A stretch of DNA of 64,000 nt, from the NCBI GenBank assembly GCA_037953745.1, contig JBAKBP010003240.1:1-64000 (forward strand), written 5' to 3'. Under the pieces are notes generated by a model. That model saw only the letters and a program-made list of their open reading frames with translations, did no database searches and had not been told where the DNA came from. Each line of letters opens with the position of its first letter. Positions within the stretch are counted from its first letter, which is position 1. This stretch comes from Lithodes maja. Lineage: Eukaryota; Arthropoda; Malacostraca; Decapoda; Lithodidae. The translations under genes and the position numbers were made by a program. This document shows positions 26,029 through 36,255 of this stretch, piece by piece.

Positions 26029-26471
26029 ACTTTTCCGAAATCCGAGCCAAGTTTTGTCGAAACTTGGCTCGGATTGTCAATAATTTCAGAGACTCAAAAG
26101 ACCATTTTCTAAAAATCCGAGCCAAGTTTTGTCGAAAGTTGGCTCGGATTTTGCATAATTTCAGACAGTGAAAAGAGCATTTTCAAAAAATCCGAGCCAA
26201 GTTTTGTCGAAAGTTGGCTCGGATTGTCCATAATTTCAGAGACTCAAAAGAGCATTTTCTAAAAATCCGAGCCAAGTTTTGTCGAAAGTTGGCTGGGATT
26301 TTGCATAATTTCAGACACTCAAAAGAGCATTTTCTAAAAATCCGAGCCAAGTTTTGTCGAAAGTTGGCTCGGATTTTCAATAATTTCAGAGACTCAAAAG
26401 CTCATTTTCTAAAAATCCGAGCCAAGTTTTGTCGAAACTTGGCTCGGATTTTGCATAATTTCAGACACTCA
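26029..26471 (+). repeat. 75-bp minisatellite with an internal hairpin, about 5.8 copies
   Basis: The box 'tccgagccaag' recurs at 26041, 26116, 26191, 26266, 26341 and 26416, exactly 75 bp apart. Each unit holds an inverted repeat: TCCGAGCCAAGTTT, a 5-nt loop, then AAACTTGGCTCGGA. The stem is perfect in the first and last units and has one mismatch in the middle ones. Because the period is divisible by three, open frames appear on both strands and have no coding meaning. Confidence 0.93.
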
Positions 26472-26539
26472 ACATTCAAGGAGATTACACCAGGACTCTT
26501 CTTCCCTCTGACCAGGTATAGGCTATCCTAGTGTTTACT

Positions 26540-27460
26540 ATCGTATACCCCTTTGAAAGGACATTAGCCTAACCTAACAACCTTACCTAACCTAACCTAG
26601 TATTATGGGTGCCTAGGTTATAGCCCTTTGAAAGGACATTAGCCTAACCTAACAACCTTACCTAACCTAACCTAGTATTATGGGTGCCTAGGTTATAGCC
26701 CTTTGAAAGGACATTAGCCTAACCTAACAACCTTACCTAACCTAACCTAGTATTATGGGTGCCAATACCCCTTTGAAAGGACATTAGCCTAACCTAACAA
26801 CCTTACCTAACCAAACCTAGTATTATGGGTGGGGGCTGCCGCCCCCACACCCCCGCTATTTGACATCTTTTTGGTATTATGGGTGCCTATACCCCTTTGA
26901 AAGGACATTAGCCTAACCTAACAACCTTACCTAACCTAACCTAGTATTATGGGTGCCTATACCCCTTTGAAAGGACATTAGCCTAACCTAACAACCTTAC
27001 CTAACCTAACCTAGTATTATGGGTGGGGGCTGCCGCCCCCAAACCCCCGCTATTTGACATCTTTTTGGTATTATGGGTGCCTATACCCCTTTGAAAGGAC
27101 ATTAGCCTAACCTAACAACCTTACCTAACCTAACCTAGTATTATGGGTGCCTATACCCCTTTGAAAGGACATTAGCCTAACCTAACAACCTTACCTAACC
27201 TAACCTAGTATTATGGGTGGGGGCTGCCGCCCCCAAACCCCCGCTATTTGACATCTTTTTGGTATTATGGGTGCCTATACCCCTTTGAAAGGACATTAGC
27301 CTAACCTAACAACCTTACCTAACCTAACCTAGTATTATGGGTGCCTATACCCCTTTGAAAGGACATTAGCCTAACCTAACAACCTTACCTAACCTAACCT
27401 AGTATTATGGGTGGGGGCTGCCGCCCCCAAACCCCCGCTATTTGACATCTGTAGACAGAT
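26540..27460 (+). repeat. Composite minisatellite, 70-75-bp subunits in a 194-bp higher-order unit
   Basis: Subunits share 'ctttgaaaggacattagcc' and CCTAACC-rich blocks ending in 'ctagtattatgggtg'. From 26831 a larger unit repeats exactly every 194 bp (GGGGGCTGCCGCCCCC at 26831, 27025, 27219 and 27413). That 16-mer is itself a hairpin (GGGGGC, loop TGCC, GCCCCC). The CCTAACC blocks resemble the arthropod telomere repeat, but the array is internal and interspersed with other sequence, so it is not a telomere. Confidence 0.92.
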
Positions 27461-27470
27461 TTTTGGTGTA

Positions 27471-27866
27471 TTAATACCAGTCAACTAACGTACTGAGGCC
27501 AACATCGCACTGAAGGACTACATCTTGATAAGGTAATTTGTTTATGCAGAACCAATACACAATATTGAGGACTTTGGGAATGGGGATGTGGGCATTTTCA
27601 AAGAATGTGTCTTTCACAGCACTAACATTATACCTACATCGTGATTTCCTGAGTGCATGGTGAACGTATTCTTTATTCCGTTTGTCACATCTATACTTCT
27701 TTTGTTGTCTATTTTCACTCACTTGCAATTCACTGCCACATGTACTACACTTACCAGTTGCCAAGACTAACTTATGCTGAACAAGAAAATCCCATGTAGC
27801 TTCCTTGGTTCGCAAAATGTCCCCCAATTTCTGACAGGAGAGACTACAACCTGCACAAGCGGCCAT
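27471..27866 (-). pseudogene. Merlin/ISXO2-like (IS1016-type) transposase, N-terminal part
   Basis: The frame read from the Met at 27866 has a zinc-ribbon-like start ('CSTCGSELQ...YRCDKRNKEYVHH'), followed by 'SRCRYNVSAVKDTFFENAHIPI' and 'NIVYWFCINKLPYQDVVLQCDVGLSTLVDWY', the usual lead-in of ISXO2/Merlin transposases before their DDE catalytic core. I chose the Met at 27866 rather than the upstream one at 27956 because 'MAACAGCSL' opens the conserved part. The frame ends at a TAA at 27471 just after 'VDWY', before any catalytic Asp could appear, so this is about the first 130 residues of a transposase and is non-functional as it stands. A 'GTATTA' at the break could be a splice donor, but nothing homologous continues downstream; the neighbour on that side is the 194-bp array. 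The family call rests on motif pattern only. Confidence 0.55.
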
Positions 27867-28379
27867 GACAGTTACAAATCTGCCGGGCTGTTTGACGTTT
27901 CTGTCAGCTGAGAGAAGGAATGGCAACAATATGCGCCGATTCGTGCGCAAGAGCAAATATATGTAATAATACTAAAACTACAAGGGAAATGGGAAAGAAA
28001 AATGCCAGAAAGGATTGAACAAATACCGGGAAAACTATGAAACATAAATACAAGCACAATGTAATGTTGCAAATGTGTATATTAGACATACAGTAACATC
28101 TTTGTAGAACATAACACTTTACCGTAGCGAGTGTACTCCATTGCGAACACGTCCGTAGCGGAGCTCTCAAGATTCCGGGAGTGAAGAAGAAGAGTTTGTT
28201 TACGCGCGGGACTCTATTTTTATCGACATAATCGAGAATTACAAAACTTATCAAAACTATTCTACCACAACGGAATCTATGTGAGTATATTATAAGGATT
28301 CCATAGAGCTTCACTTTCCCTAATAAATTATGTATAATAACGCTGCGAGTCTATTCGGGATAATTATCCTCCTCTTAAT
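27867..28379. other. Sequence upstream of the transposase fragment, nothing recognised
   Basis: AT-rich DNA with no repeat or coding motif I recognise. It could include the 5' part of the Merlin-like element; I found no matching terminal inverted repeat. Confidence 0.5.
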
Positions 28380-28612
28380 GCAAGGTCGCTTTCGCTCACC
28401 AGGACAACATCGACACCTAAATGACAAAACAAATCTTAAACGTAACAAAGAAACGGGGCGAAAGGTCTTAACATCGCTAATGACATGGGGCGAAAGGTCC
28501 TAAAACCCTCAAACTAACGGGGCGAACATCTCAAAATCTCAAAAACGAATGGGGCTAAACATGAGAGAAGAGGGGGGGGGGTCCAGAACACGCCCCCCCC
28601 CCCCCCTCCCAT
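28380..28612 (+). mobile_element. MITE family 2, truncated copy
   Basis: It carries the right-arm signature of this family: 'cgctttcgctcaccaggac', 'cgacacctaaatga', 'ggggcgaaaggtctta', 'ggggctaaacatgag'. The left arm with the GGCC hairpin is missing. A C-rich/G-rich run and 'ccataacttaac' mark the degraded right end. Confidence 0.7.
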
Positions 28613-28891
28613 AACTTAACCAATTAGTGAACATAATATACCTGTTAATTAAGTACTTCACCGAATTAGGGCTCAGGTGGGCTGGACAAGTGGAAGTTTG
28701 ATTAATATAGAGATAGTTTAATACTCTCTCTCTCTCTCTTAGGTTCAGGTGGACGTTTGATTAATATAGCAATAGTTTAATTCTCTCTCTCTCTCTCTTT
28801 TTTATGTGTGTGTTATCAAAATACCCTTATAATTCTTGGCAGCGTTCAGAATCAACCTTATTAAAAGCCACCTTACACAATATTCTGAAGA

Positions 28892-28928
<37 letters not shown>

Positions 28929-28931
28929 AGT
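28613..28931. repeat. (CT)n microsatellites and a short tandem duplication
   Basis: Two copies of a segment around 'gtttgattaatatag..atagtttaat' followed by (CT)n lie at about 28690-28800, with a third (CT)n run at 28891-28928 that abuts the next LINE. Confidence 0.8.
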
Positions 28932-29852
28932 AGCGGGGTACCCCAGGGATCGGTACTAGGACCAATTCTCTTTCTAATTTACATCAACGACATAGATGAG
29001 GGTCTCACCTGTACAATCTCAAAATTTGCTGACGATACAAAAATTGCAAATAGCGTACTCTCAAAAGAACAAGTTGACGATATGCAACACAATCTAGATA
29101 AATTGTCATGTTGGGCCCAAATTTGGCAAATGAGTTTCAATGCGGATAAATGTAAAGTACTACATATCGGATACCTAAATGAGAAAGCAAACTATTCGAT
29201 GAATGGCACTCAGCTTAAGAATGTAAACAGAGAAACCGATCTGCGAGTAACAATATCGAGTAACCTAAAACCGAGTCAACAATATTCAGAAGTTGTTAAG
29301 AAGGCAAACAAAATAATTGGCTTTATAGGCAGGTCATTTGAGCATAAATCCAATGAAGTTATCCTAACCCTTTATAATTCCTTAGTCCGCCCTCTTCTGG
29401 AATACTGCGTTCAATCCTGGTTCCCTTATTACCAAAAAGATATAAACAAGTTAGAACGAGTTCAACGTAGAGTTACCAAAATGATACCTAGCCTAAAGAA
29501 CAAACCATACGAGGAGCGTCTTAGAGAATTAAATATATTTCCTTTAACCCAGCGCAGATTAAGAGGCGATTTAATTCAAGTGCTAAAAATCAACAAAGGC
29601 ATTGACAATATGAACTGTAGTAAGTACTTCACTATCGACCAATCTAATTACACGCGGGGAAACGGGTGCAAAATTATTGGTAAATCTTCTAACTCACACG
29701 AATCTAAGAATTTCTTCTTCAATCGAGTTGTCAACTTGTGGAATGGGCTTCCCCGAGACGTTATAGACTGCAGCACCGTTGATTCTTTTAAACTTCGACT
29801 AGACAAATATCTTGCATCGAACCCGCGACTTACTGCGTTTGTAAATGAATAA
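28932..29852 (+). pseudogene. LINE family A reverse transcriptase, C-terminal fragment
   Basis: About 306 codons of intact frame start at 'SGVPQGSVLGP' (motif B) and continue through 'SKFADDTKIA' (motif C, both Asp present), 'WQMSFNADKCKVLH' and the C-terminal 'LVRPLLEYC', 'LERVQRRVTKMIPSL', 'RRLRGDLI' and 'WNGLPRDVIDC' blocks typical of CR1/L2/Jockey-type polymerases. It is nearly identical to the corresponding part of the minus-strand copy ending at 43561. Motif A, fingers and endonuclease are absent. The first 32 codons of the longer open frame (from 28836) are microsatellite and unique DNA, so this fragment has no start of its own. Few substitutions separate the two copies, suggesting fairly recent insertion. 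Confidence 0.88.
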
Positions 29853-30195
29853 CTTTATTTTATTCCCCCCTCAAATTCATCAAGGATTATTTCGTATATA
29901 TATATATTACTAAGATGTTACTCTCGTTTTCCCAGATATACTATGTTATGTTACTAACCCATCTGTCCCCTACTAACTTCCTAATCCTGCCACGGATATT
30001 AGTTCCCTTTCCAATGTTCCCTTCCCCACTCTAAACCACTGTTTGGACAATTGATCCTCAGTGTTTTGGAGGACAAGCAGCCTAGAGGGGTCACTAGACC
30101 TGTTGTTGCTTGATTTCCTTTGTACTCGTACTCTTCCGCCCACAAAGGCTCGTAAAAAATCAAGCCCCTGCAACCCTTCCCTGTTAACAAATCCT
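28932..30195 (+). mobile_element. 5'-truncated non-LTR retrotransposon (LINE family A), copy 1, with 3' UTR
   Basis: LINE homology begins directly after a (CT)n tract. The 3' UTR after the stop at 29852 matches the copy at 43275-43560 (shared 'ccactgtttggaca', 'tgttttggaggacaagcagc', 'gttgttgcttgatttcc'), apart from an AT-rich insertion at about 29870-29950. The end is abutted by a TTAA-flanked MITE at 30196. Confidence 0.88.
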
Positions 30196-30574
30196 TTAAG
30201 AGGGGTCAACATCTTTTTTTATCTTTTTTATCCCTTTTTCTCTTTCCCTGGCTTGTATCCATTCGGCCCCATTCAGCCAACTGTTTAAGACGTTTATCCC
30301 CATCCAGGTGTCGATTTCTTCCTGGCGAGCGATAGCGAGCCAGCATTGTATGGAGAAATCCGGCTTCGCCAGACATTTTTCTATCGAAAAATGTACAAAT
30401 TTAGCTTGCTGTCAAAACAAAAATATATATATGCTGGCTCGCTACCGCTCGCCAGGAAAATATTGACACCTGGATGGGGGTAAACGTCTTAAAACAGTAG
30501 GCAGAATGGGGCCGAATGGATACAAGCCAAAGAGAGGGAGAGAAAGAGAAAAAAAGCGAGGTGGGCTCCGTTAA
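30196..30574 (+). mobile_element. MITE family 3 (TTAA type), complete copy
   Basis: A 379-bp palindromic element bounded by TTAA at 30196-30199 and 30571-30574. The arms share 'ggcttgtatccattcggcc', 'ttaagacgttta', 'catccaggtgtc' and 'cctggcgagcg.tagcgagcc' in mirror order. A small hairpin CCGGC-TTC-GCCAG lies at 30360-30372 beside 'tttttctatcgaaaaatg'. It has no coding capacity. The TTAA duplication suggests mobilisation by a piggyBac-type transposase (inference). Confidence 0.85.
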
Positions 30575-30746
30575 ACTTCATAAACCTACAACAAAGATAA
30601 AGACAAAATAATACCGTAAGATAGAAACAACACTCACACACTCTCTCTCACTCACGCTCACTCTCTCTCTCTCTCTCCCTTACTTCTTCACCGTTTAATA
30701 CTAAAATAAAAGAGAGAAAGAGAGAGAGAAAGAGAAAGAGAGAGAG

Positions 30747-30813
<67 letters not shown>

Positions 30814-31059
30814 TATAGAGAGAGAGAAATAATCCATACCCCTTCTACTCTCCCCTACCGACCCCTCCCCCATGCCACTCTCCTCTCAATAAACTTCCCC
30901 TTTAAAAAAAAAAAAAAAAAAATGTGTCATGTGTGCTCATGTGTCAGCGAGGTCCAATAAAACCACCTGAACCCACAGCCTATAAACCCAGGCTTACAAA
31001 ACCCACCCTACAGTACAGTCGGGTTCTGTAGTTCGTCCACAACCAATGCACTGTCCGAA
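30575..31059. repeat. (GA)n microsatellite and low-complexity region
   Basis: (GA)n runs occupy about 30708-30818 and an 18-base A tract lies at about 30904-30921. The rest shows no coding signal. Confidence 0.85.
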
Positions 31060-31400
31060 ATCAAGGGCACGAAAAAGGTATACGAAAAGCTATGCAAAGT
31101 TGTTGTTGTTCCCTAAGCTGCCTTAGGAGTCCCTGAGGAGGGCCATGGCCACGGTCGGGCTTTCCCACAGAGCTCTCAAAGAGTGTAAATTGTGTTGTTG
31201 GCGTAAGTGGTTGTGTGAAATGCAGTCTTCTATGATGTGTTTAATGGTATGGGGTGCTGTGTTACATCCCGGGCAGGCGTCGACGACGGAGTCATCCAGT
31301 CTCTTCTGATAGCTCAGAAGAGCCGGATGGTGTCCGCATCTCAGCCTGGCCAGGTGGACTCTGTCCTCGCGAGGAAGGGAGGATTAGGAAGGATGGATTT
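31060..31400 (-). pseudogene. 3' end of a LINE ORF with CCHC-type C-terminus (R1/Jockey-like)
   Basis: On the minus strand, from about 31390 to a TAA at 31123-31125, one frame reads 'DRVHLARLRCGHHPALLSY' then 'CPGCNTAPHTIKHIIEDC' and 'LHSLRALWESPTVAMALL'. This is the pattern that follows the RNase H region in R1/Jockey-type retrotransposons, with the C-x2-C...H...C zinc-finger-like cluster. It is directly followed on that strand by a short UTR and an (AAC)n tail (31100-31110 on the plus strand as 'gttgttgttg'). The rest of the polymerase is missing. A remnant of the same 3' end is at 40594-40660. Clade assignment is inference. Confidence 0.72.
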
Positions 31401-31504
31401 CGGGAGGTCGTGCTTGCAGCTGCGTGTTGTCTAGGAGTGAGTGGATGGAACGGTGAGTGATATGAGTATGGTATGTTATGTAAAGTATATATGTGTAGTG
31501 ATTT

Positions 31505-31600
31505 AAGAACACAACACGAAATGCGCGCACACATGCGCACACGCACGCACGCGCACACACACACGCGCACACACACACACACACACACACATACATAGCA
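31505..31600. repeat. (CA)n / (CG)(CA) microsatellite
   Basis: Alternating CA and CGCACA dinucleotide stretches. Confidence 0.95.
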
Positions 31601-31663
31601 AACAAACATTAACATCCCACAACTTCAGACTCTCTCCGTAAGCAAACACACTTCACCTGGCAA

Positions 31664-33360
31664 ATTGAAGGCAGACACAAACACTAATCCTGTATTCAGC
31701 GAGGGTTGATCAAACACCGCATTATAAAACCTGGGTGACAATTGATGGCAGACACAAACACTAATCCTGTATTCAGCGAGGGTTGATCAAACACCGCATT
31801 ATAAAACCTGGGTGACAATTGATGGCAGACACAAACACTAATCCTGTATTCAGCGAGGGTTGATCAAACACCGCATTATAAAACCTGGGTGACAATTGAA
31901 GGCAGACACAAACACTAATCCTGTATTCAGCGAGGGTTGATCAAACACCGCATTATAAAACCTGGGTGACAATTGAAGGCAGACACAAACACTAATCCTG
32001 TATTCAGCGAGGGTTGATCAAACACCGCATTATAAAACCTGGGTGACAATTGAAGGCAGACACAAACACTAATCCTGTATTCAGCGAGGGTTGATCAAAC
32101 ACCGCATTATAAAACCTGGGTGACAATTGATGGCAGACACAAACACTAATCCTGTATTCAGCGAGGGTTGATCAAACACCGCATTATAAAACCTGGGTGA
32201 CAATTGATGGCAGACACAAACACTAATCCTGTATTCAGCGAGGGTTGATCAAACACCGCATTATAAAACCTGGGTGACAATTGATGGCAGACACAAACAC
32301 TAATCCTGTATTCAGCGAGGGTTGATCAAACACCGCATTATAAAACCTGGGTGACAATTGAAGGCAGACACAAACACTAATCCTGTATTCAGCGAGGGTT
32401 GATCAAACACCGCATTATAAAACCTGGGTGACAATTGATGGCAGACACAAACACTAATCCTGTATTCAGCGAGGGTTGATCAAACACCGCATTATAAAAC
32501 CTGGGTGACAATTGAAGGCAGACACAAACACTAATCCTGTATTCAGCGAGGGTTGATCAAACACCGCATTATAAAACCTGGGTGACAATTGATGGCAGAC
32601 ACAAACACTAATCCTGTATTCAGCGAGGGTTGATCAAACACCGCATTATAAAACCTGGGTGACAATTGATGGCAGACACAAACACTAATCCTGTATTCAG
32701 CGAGGGTTGATTAAACACCGCATTATAAAACCTGGGTGACAATTGATGGCAGACACAAACACTAATCCTGTATTCAGCGAGGGTTGATCAAACACCGCAT
32801 TATAAAACCTGGGTGACAATTGATGGCAGACACAAACACTAATCCTGTATTCAGCGAGGGTTGATCAAACACCGCATTATAAAACCTGGGTGACAATTGA
32901 TGGCAGACACAAACACTAATCCTGTATTCAGCGAGGGTTGATCAAACACCGCATTATAAAACCTGGGTGACAATTGAAGGCAGACACAAACACTAATCCT
33001 GTATTCAGCGAGGGTTGATCAAACACCGCATTATAAAACCTGGGTGACAATTGATGACAGACACAAACACTAATCCTGTATTCAGCGAGGGTTGATCAAA
33101 CACCGCATTATAAAACCTGGGTGACAATTGATGGCAGACACAAACACTAATCCTGTATTCAGCGAGGGTTGATCAAACACCGCATTATAAAACCTGGGTG
33201 ACAATTGATGGCAGACACAAACACTAATCCTGTATTCAGCGAGGGTTGATCAAACACCGCATTATAAAACCTGGGTGACAATTGATGGCAGACACAAACA
33301 CTAATCCTGTATTCAGCGAGGGTTGATCAAACACCGCATTATAAAACCTGGGTGACAATC
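31664..33360 (+). repeat. 77-bp minisatellite, 22 copies
   Basis: Units repeat every 77 bp (for example 'attgatggc' at 31741 and 31818). The array is almost uniform: nearly all variation is one A/T position in 'attga[a/t]ggc', with single odd changes such as 'ttgattaaac' near 32710 and 'gatgacag' at 33053. Each unit contains the 8-bp palindrome TTGATCAA. Such uniformity points to recent expansion. Confidence 0.97.
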
Positions 33361-34005
33361 GGCTTTTGGCAATTATTATGTATCCTTTTTACTTATTTAT
33401 ATCCTTTTGATATCCTTTTGACTTAGCCGTTCACAGAAACCACATGTCTGACATTATTCGTCGGATTTCACGCGCGCTCTCACACACTCTCTCTCTCTCA
33501 TACACACACACATACAAACACACACACAATGGCTCCACAATTTATTATAAGTGACTGTAGAATAATAGTCAAGAGTACACCCCCCTCACAAGCCCCCCCC
33601 CCCCCCTCACAAGTGAGTGATTGAGTATCTGTGAATGAGTGAACGAGTGCGCGTATATGTGTGAGTGAATGGCCTCCTCAACCACTTATACTTGTACCGG
33701 TACCTTGTTTGTTAACTTAGCTGCTTACGATGCACTTTCCAGTCCATAGATTTCTATACTCCCTGTTTTTACCACAAATTATAAATTATCTTTGGGCTGG
33801 CGCATCAGCAGTGTATGGCTTCCGTGGACCCTGACCTACTACTTAGCTCTGGGGTCTGGGAAGCCTACCAGGTAAGAATGAGTATATGTGAGTGAATGAA
33901 TGAATGTGAGCGAGTGAGTGTGCATGTATATGAGAGAGTGAATGAGTGTTTGTGAGTGAGTGAATGAGAGTGTGGAAAGGTGTAGCAGGTAAAGTACCTT
34001 ACTGT

Positions 34006-34062
<57 letters not shown>

Positions 34063-34317
34063 GGTATGCTGTATTTGATTTTGGTAATATGATACTACCC
34101 CCCCTCCCCCCCCCCCCATTTCCTCACCTGCTGTAGGGGTATACTACACACAGACTGATATATACACACACACAGCAACACACTTATACACACACACTTA
34201 CATGCACACAAATACACTATTAAGCATACACATGCTTACACAAGTGCACGCATACCAGGCCTATATACGCATATGCATGAACACTTATACATTCACATAA
34301 ACGCACACAGTCATTTA
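33361..34317. repeat. Low-complexity region with CA, TA, GTGA/ATGA and poly-C tracts
   Basis: It contains (CT)/(CA) at 33480-33530, a C tract at 33594-33606, GTGAGTGAATGA-type repeats at 33605-33980, (TA)n at 34008-34058, C tracts at 34098-34120 and CA-rich DNA at 34140-34320. No gene is visible. Confidence 0.85.
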
Positions 34318-34408
34318 TAAGAACATAAGAAAACGGGAGTCTGCAGAAAGCCGATCGGCCCACACAAGGCAGATCCCTATCACACCCAACCCCAATTACA
34401 AGTCCTAA

Positions 34409-35516
34409 TTATAAACCCAACTCACTAATACCCTGAGGACTGACCTCACCAAAACGGTCAGAGATCAACACAAGATTACGGGGATCTGCAGAGCGCCGAT
34501 TGGCCCACAACCGGCAGATCCCCCCTAATGCCCAACCCATCTCGTCCATATGCCTATCTAATTTTATCTTAAAGATCCCTATCGTTCTCGATCCTACCAT
34601 ATCACTCGGTAGCCTACACCACATGTCTACAACTCTGTTACCAAACCAATATTTGCTTATATATTTTCTGAAACGAAACTTATCTTATTTAAAACCATTT
34701 GTTCGAGTTTTTTCGCTATCACTGAGCTTCAGTACATTTTTCATGTCCCCTTTATTAATCCCATTAACCCACTTGAACACTTCTATCATATCCCCTCTAA
34801 CTCTGCATCTTTCTAACGAATGTAAGCCTAATTTGTTCAACCTTTCTTCATTTGGTAGATATCTAATATTATGAATAATTTTTGCCGTTCTTCGCTGTAC
34901 TCTCTCCAACGAATCTATGTCCATTCTGTAATAAGGACACCAAAATTGGACAGCTTAATCCATATGAGGTCTCACTAATGATAAGTAAAGTTTTAAGATA
35001 ACATCAGCAGTTCTGTTACTCACACTCCTTGAGATGAACCCGAGAATCCTGTTTGCCTTGTTACGAACGCTTATACCCTGTTTTCTAGGCTTCAAATCGT
35101 TGCTAACAAACACACCCAAATCTTTCTCGCAGTCTGAGTTTTCTAATTCTGTATTAGCTAGTTTATATTTTGCAATAGTGGAATATATGTACAAGCTCAG
35201 ATTAATATGCAGGATTCGAAACTGCATAATACATCTAGGCTTGTCCATATTTCTTTAACTGTCTTGATAGCGTAATGCATATTGCGCGGAATTTTGATGT
35301 GAGTATCCTCGGTTCGAGTCCTCGGAGTGCCACATGTATTTGTTGATTTCATTAATTAAGTTTAGATGTGAAGTTGGTTGGTGTAAGAAACATAATAATT
35401 CGTCTTCCCTATTTTTAATAGCTTGCATTTGTCAAAGTTAAAATTCATCTGCCAATTTACTGACCATTCGTGGAAGGTATCTAGATCCCTTTGGAGGCAC
35501 TCTATGTCGCTATCAC
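34409..35516 (-). pseudogene. CR1-like reverse transcriptase C-terminal region, broken
   Basis: Pieces of the reverse transcriptase lie in separate frames: 'DIECLQRDLDTFHEWSVNW' and 'KCKLLKIGK' (35540-35400), 'CEKDLGVFVSNDLKP' to 'LVRPHMD' (35180-34955), 'DSLERVQRRTAKIIHNIR' to 'RTNGFK' (34924-34685), and 'GIFKIKLDRHMDEMGW' (34624-34530). Stops and frameshifts separate them, for example a TAA where the FKLDKF block should follow at 34685. The original stop is lost, so the last frame reads on into the UTR. This is a dead copy, older than the one at 51464. Only the region after motif C is present. Confidence 0.88.
35179..35400 (+). mobile_element. Insertion inside the CR1-like copy with tRNA-like promoter boxes (possible SINE)
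   Basis: Comparison with the intact copy shows about 220 extra bp here. It contains a B-box match 'GGTTCGAGTCC' at 35311-35321 and, about 45 bp upstream, an A-box-like 'tagcgtaatgcat' near 35268, ending in 'ggagtgcca'. The T-arm pairs poorly, so this is not a functional tRNA gene; a degraded tRNA-derived SINE is the best reading. I could not identify a target duplication. Confidence 0.45.
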
Positions 35517-36255
35517 CAGTGCTACCAATATGGCGGAGGTTGGCCAATCTCTTGAAACTAGCCTATAGGGTATCTCGATCTATAGTGTACCCTAGTTACA
35601 GAGATCGGCTAACACGCGACACGATTCTGCACATACAGTATACTCTATTCTTTATTCACCTTTCTTTTCTACATGCCCCAACACTCTAAACAGGTTGTCA
35701 CTGAAGAAAGGTGTTATATGTGTTGCTATAATATACTCGTATGTTGGTACGCGCGTGTTTGTGTGTCGTAAATATAATTAAGTTACCCTATAAACTGTAG
35801 TTTTCTATGATTCAAGAAATATAGAAAATTACATTATATGATAAACTTAAGTATATATACTTCACAATAATTATTCTGTTTTAAATTATAAAACACTTGT
35901 AATCGGTTCAAAATCTTTATTATCTTCTTGATCATAGCTAATATGATTTATTTCAAAACTACACTCGATTAACTATCCTAATATAATATAAAAATAAATC
36001 CATCACAACCTGTTCCCCAGAAGCGAAATGATAATTTTAAGTTTATGACTGCGTCATTCTCATTCAAACTTCTGCTCAGGTAAGACGTTCAAGTACTTAC
36101 TGTAGTTTTTATAGTGATATTTGTACGTTTCAAGCCATAAATCGCGTGAAGTTTTTATCTACGAACTTCTTGAGTATTAATTAGAAGTACTGTACTGTAC
36201 TTATATAACTATATTTACGACAAAGCTTAAGGTTTCGTCATAAAAATAACACAAA
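35517..36255. other. AT-rich intergenic region; possible promoter zone for the 36256 ORF
   Basis: Unique AT-rich DNA with no repeat or coding match. The sequence before the ATG at 36256 contains a possible splice donor 'caggtaaga' at about 36077, which might belong to a 5' untranslated exon, but no matching acceptor is evident. Confidence 0.4.

Larger units (their letters stand above)
34318..35516 (-). mobile_element. CR1-like LINE (family C), degraded copy 1
   Basis: It is colinear with the better-preserved copy at 51243-55016. The 3' end on the minus strand is the 8-bp-unit tail 'TTCTTATG' (plus strand 'aagaacataagaaaac' at 34318), a CR1 hallmark. The UTR block 'gagtctgcagaaagccgat' and the protein-coding region follow in order. 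A foreign segment of about 220 bp splits it at 35179-35400. Confidence 0.9.

Noticed and set aside
26183..26531. ORFs over the 75-bp hairpin array
   Set aside because: By-product of a stop-free 75-bp unit; nothing but the repeat is encoded.
28836..28931. N-terminal extension of the LINE family A fragment
   Set aside because: These 32 codons are unique DNA and (CT)n repeat, not LINE sequence.
30688..30873. Ser-Leu repeat ORF
   Set aside because: Translation of a (GA)n microsatellite; the same holds for 56294-56678 apart from its LINE-derived end.
31664..33360. CRISPR-like array
   Set aside because: The units are directly tandem with no unique spacers, and the context is eukaryotic. The same applies to the other minisatellites.
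35259..35332. tRNA gene
   Set aside because: A and B boxes are present, but the T-stem and acceptor pairing fail and it sits in an insertion within a LINE; recorded as a possible SINE instead.
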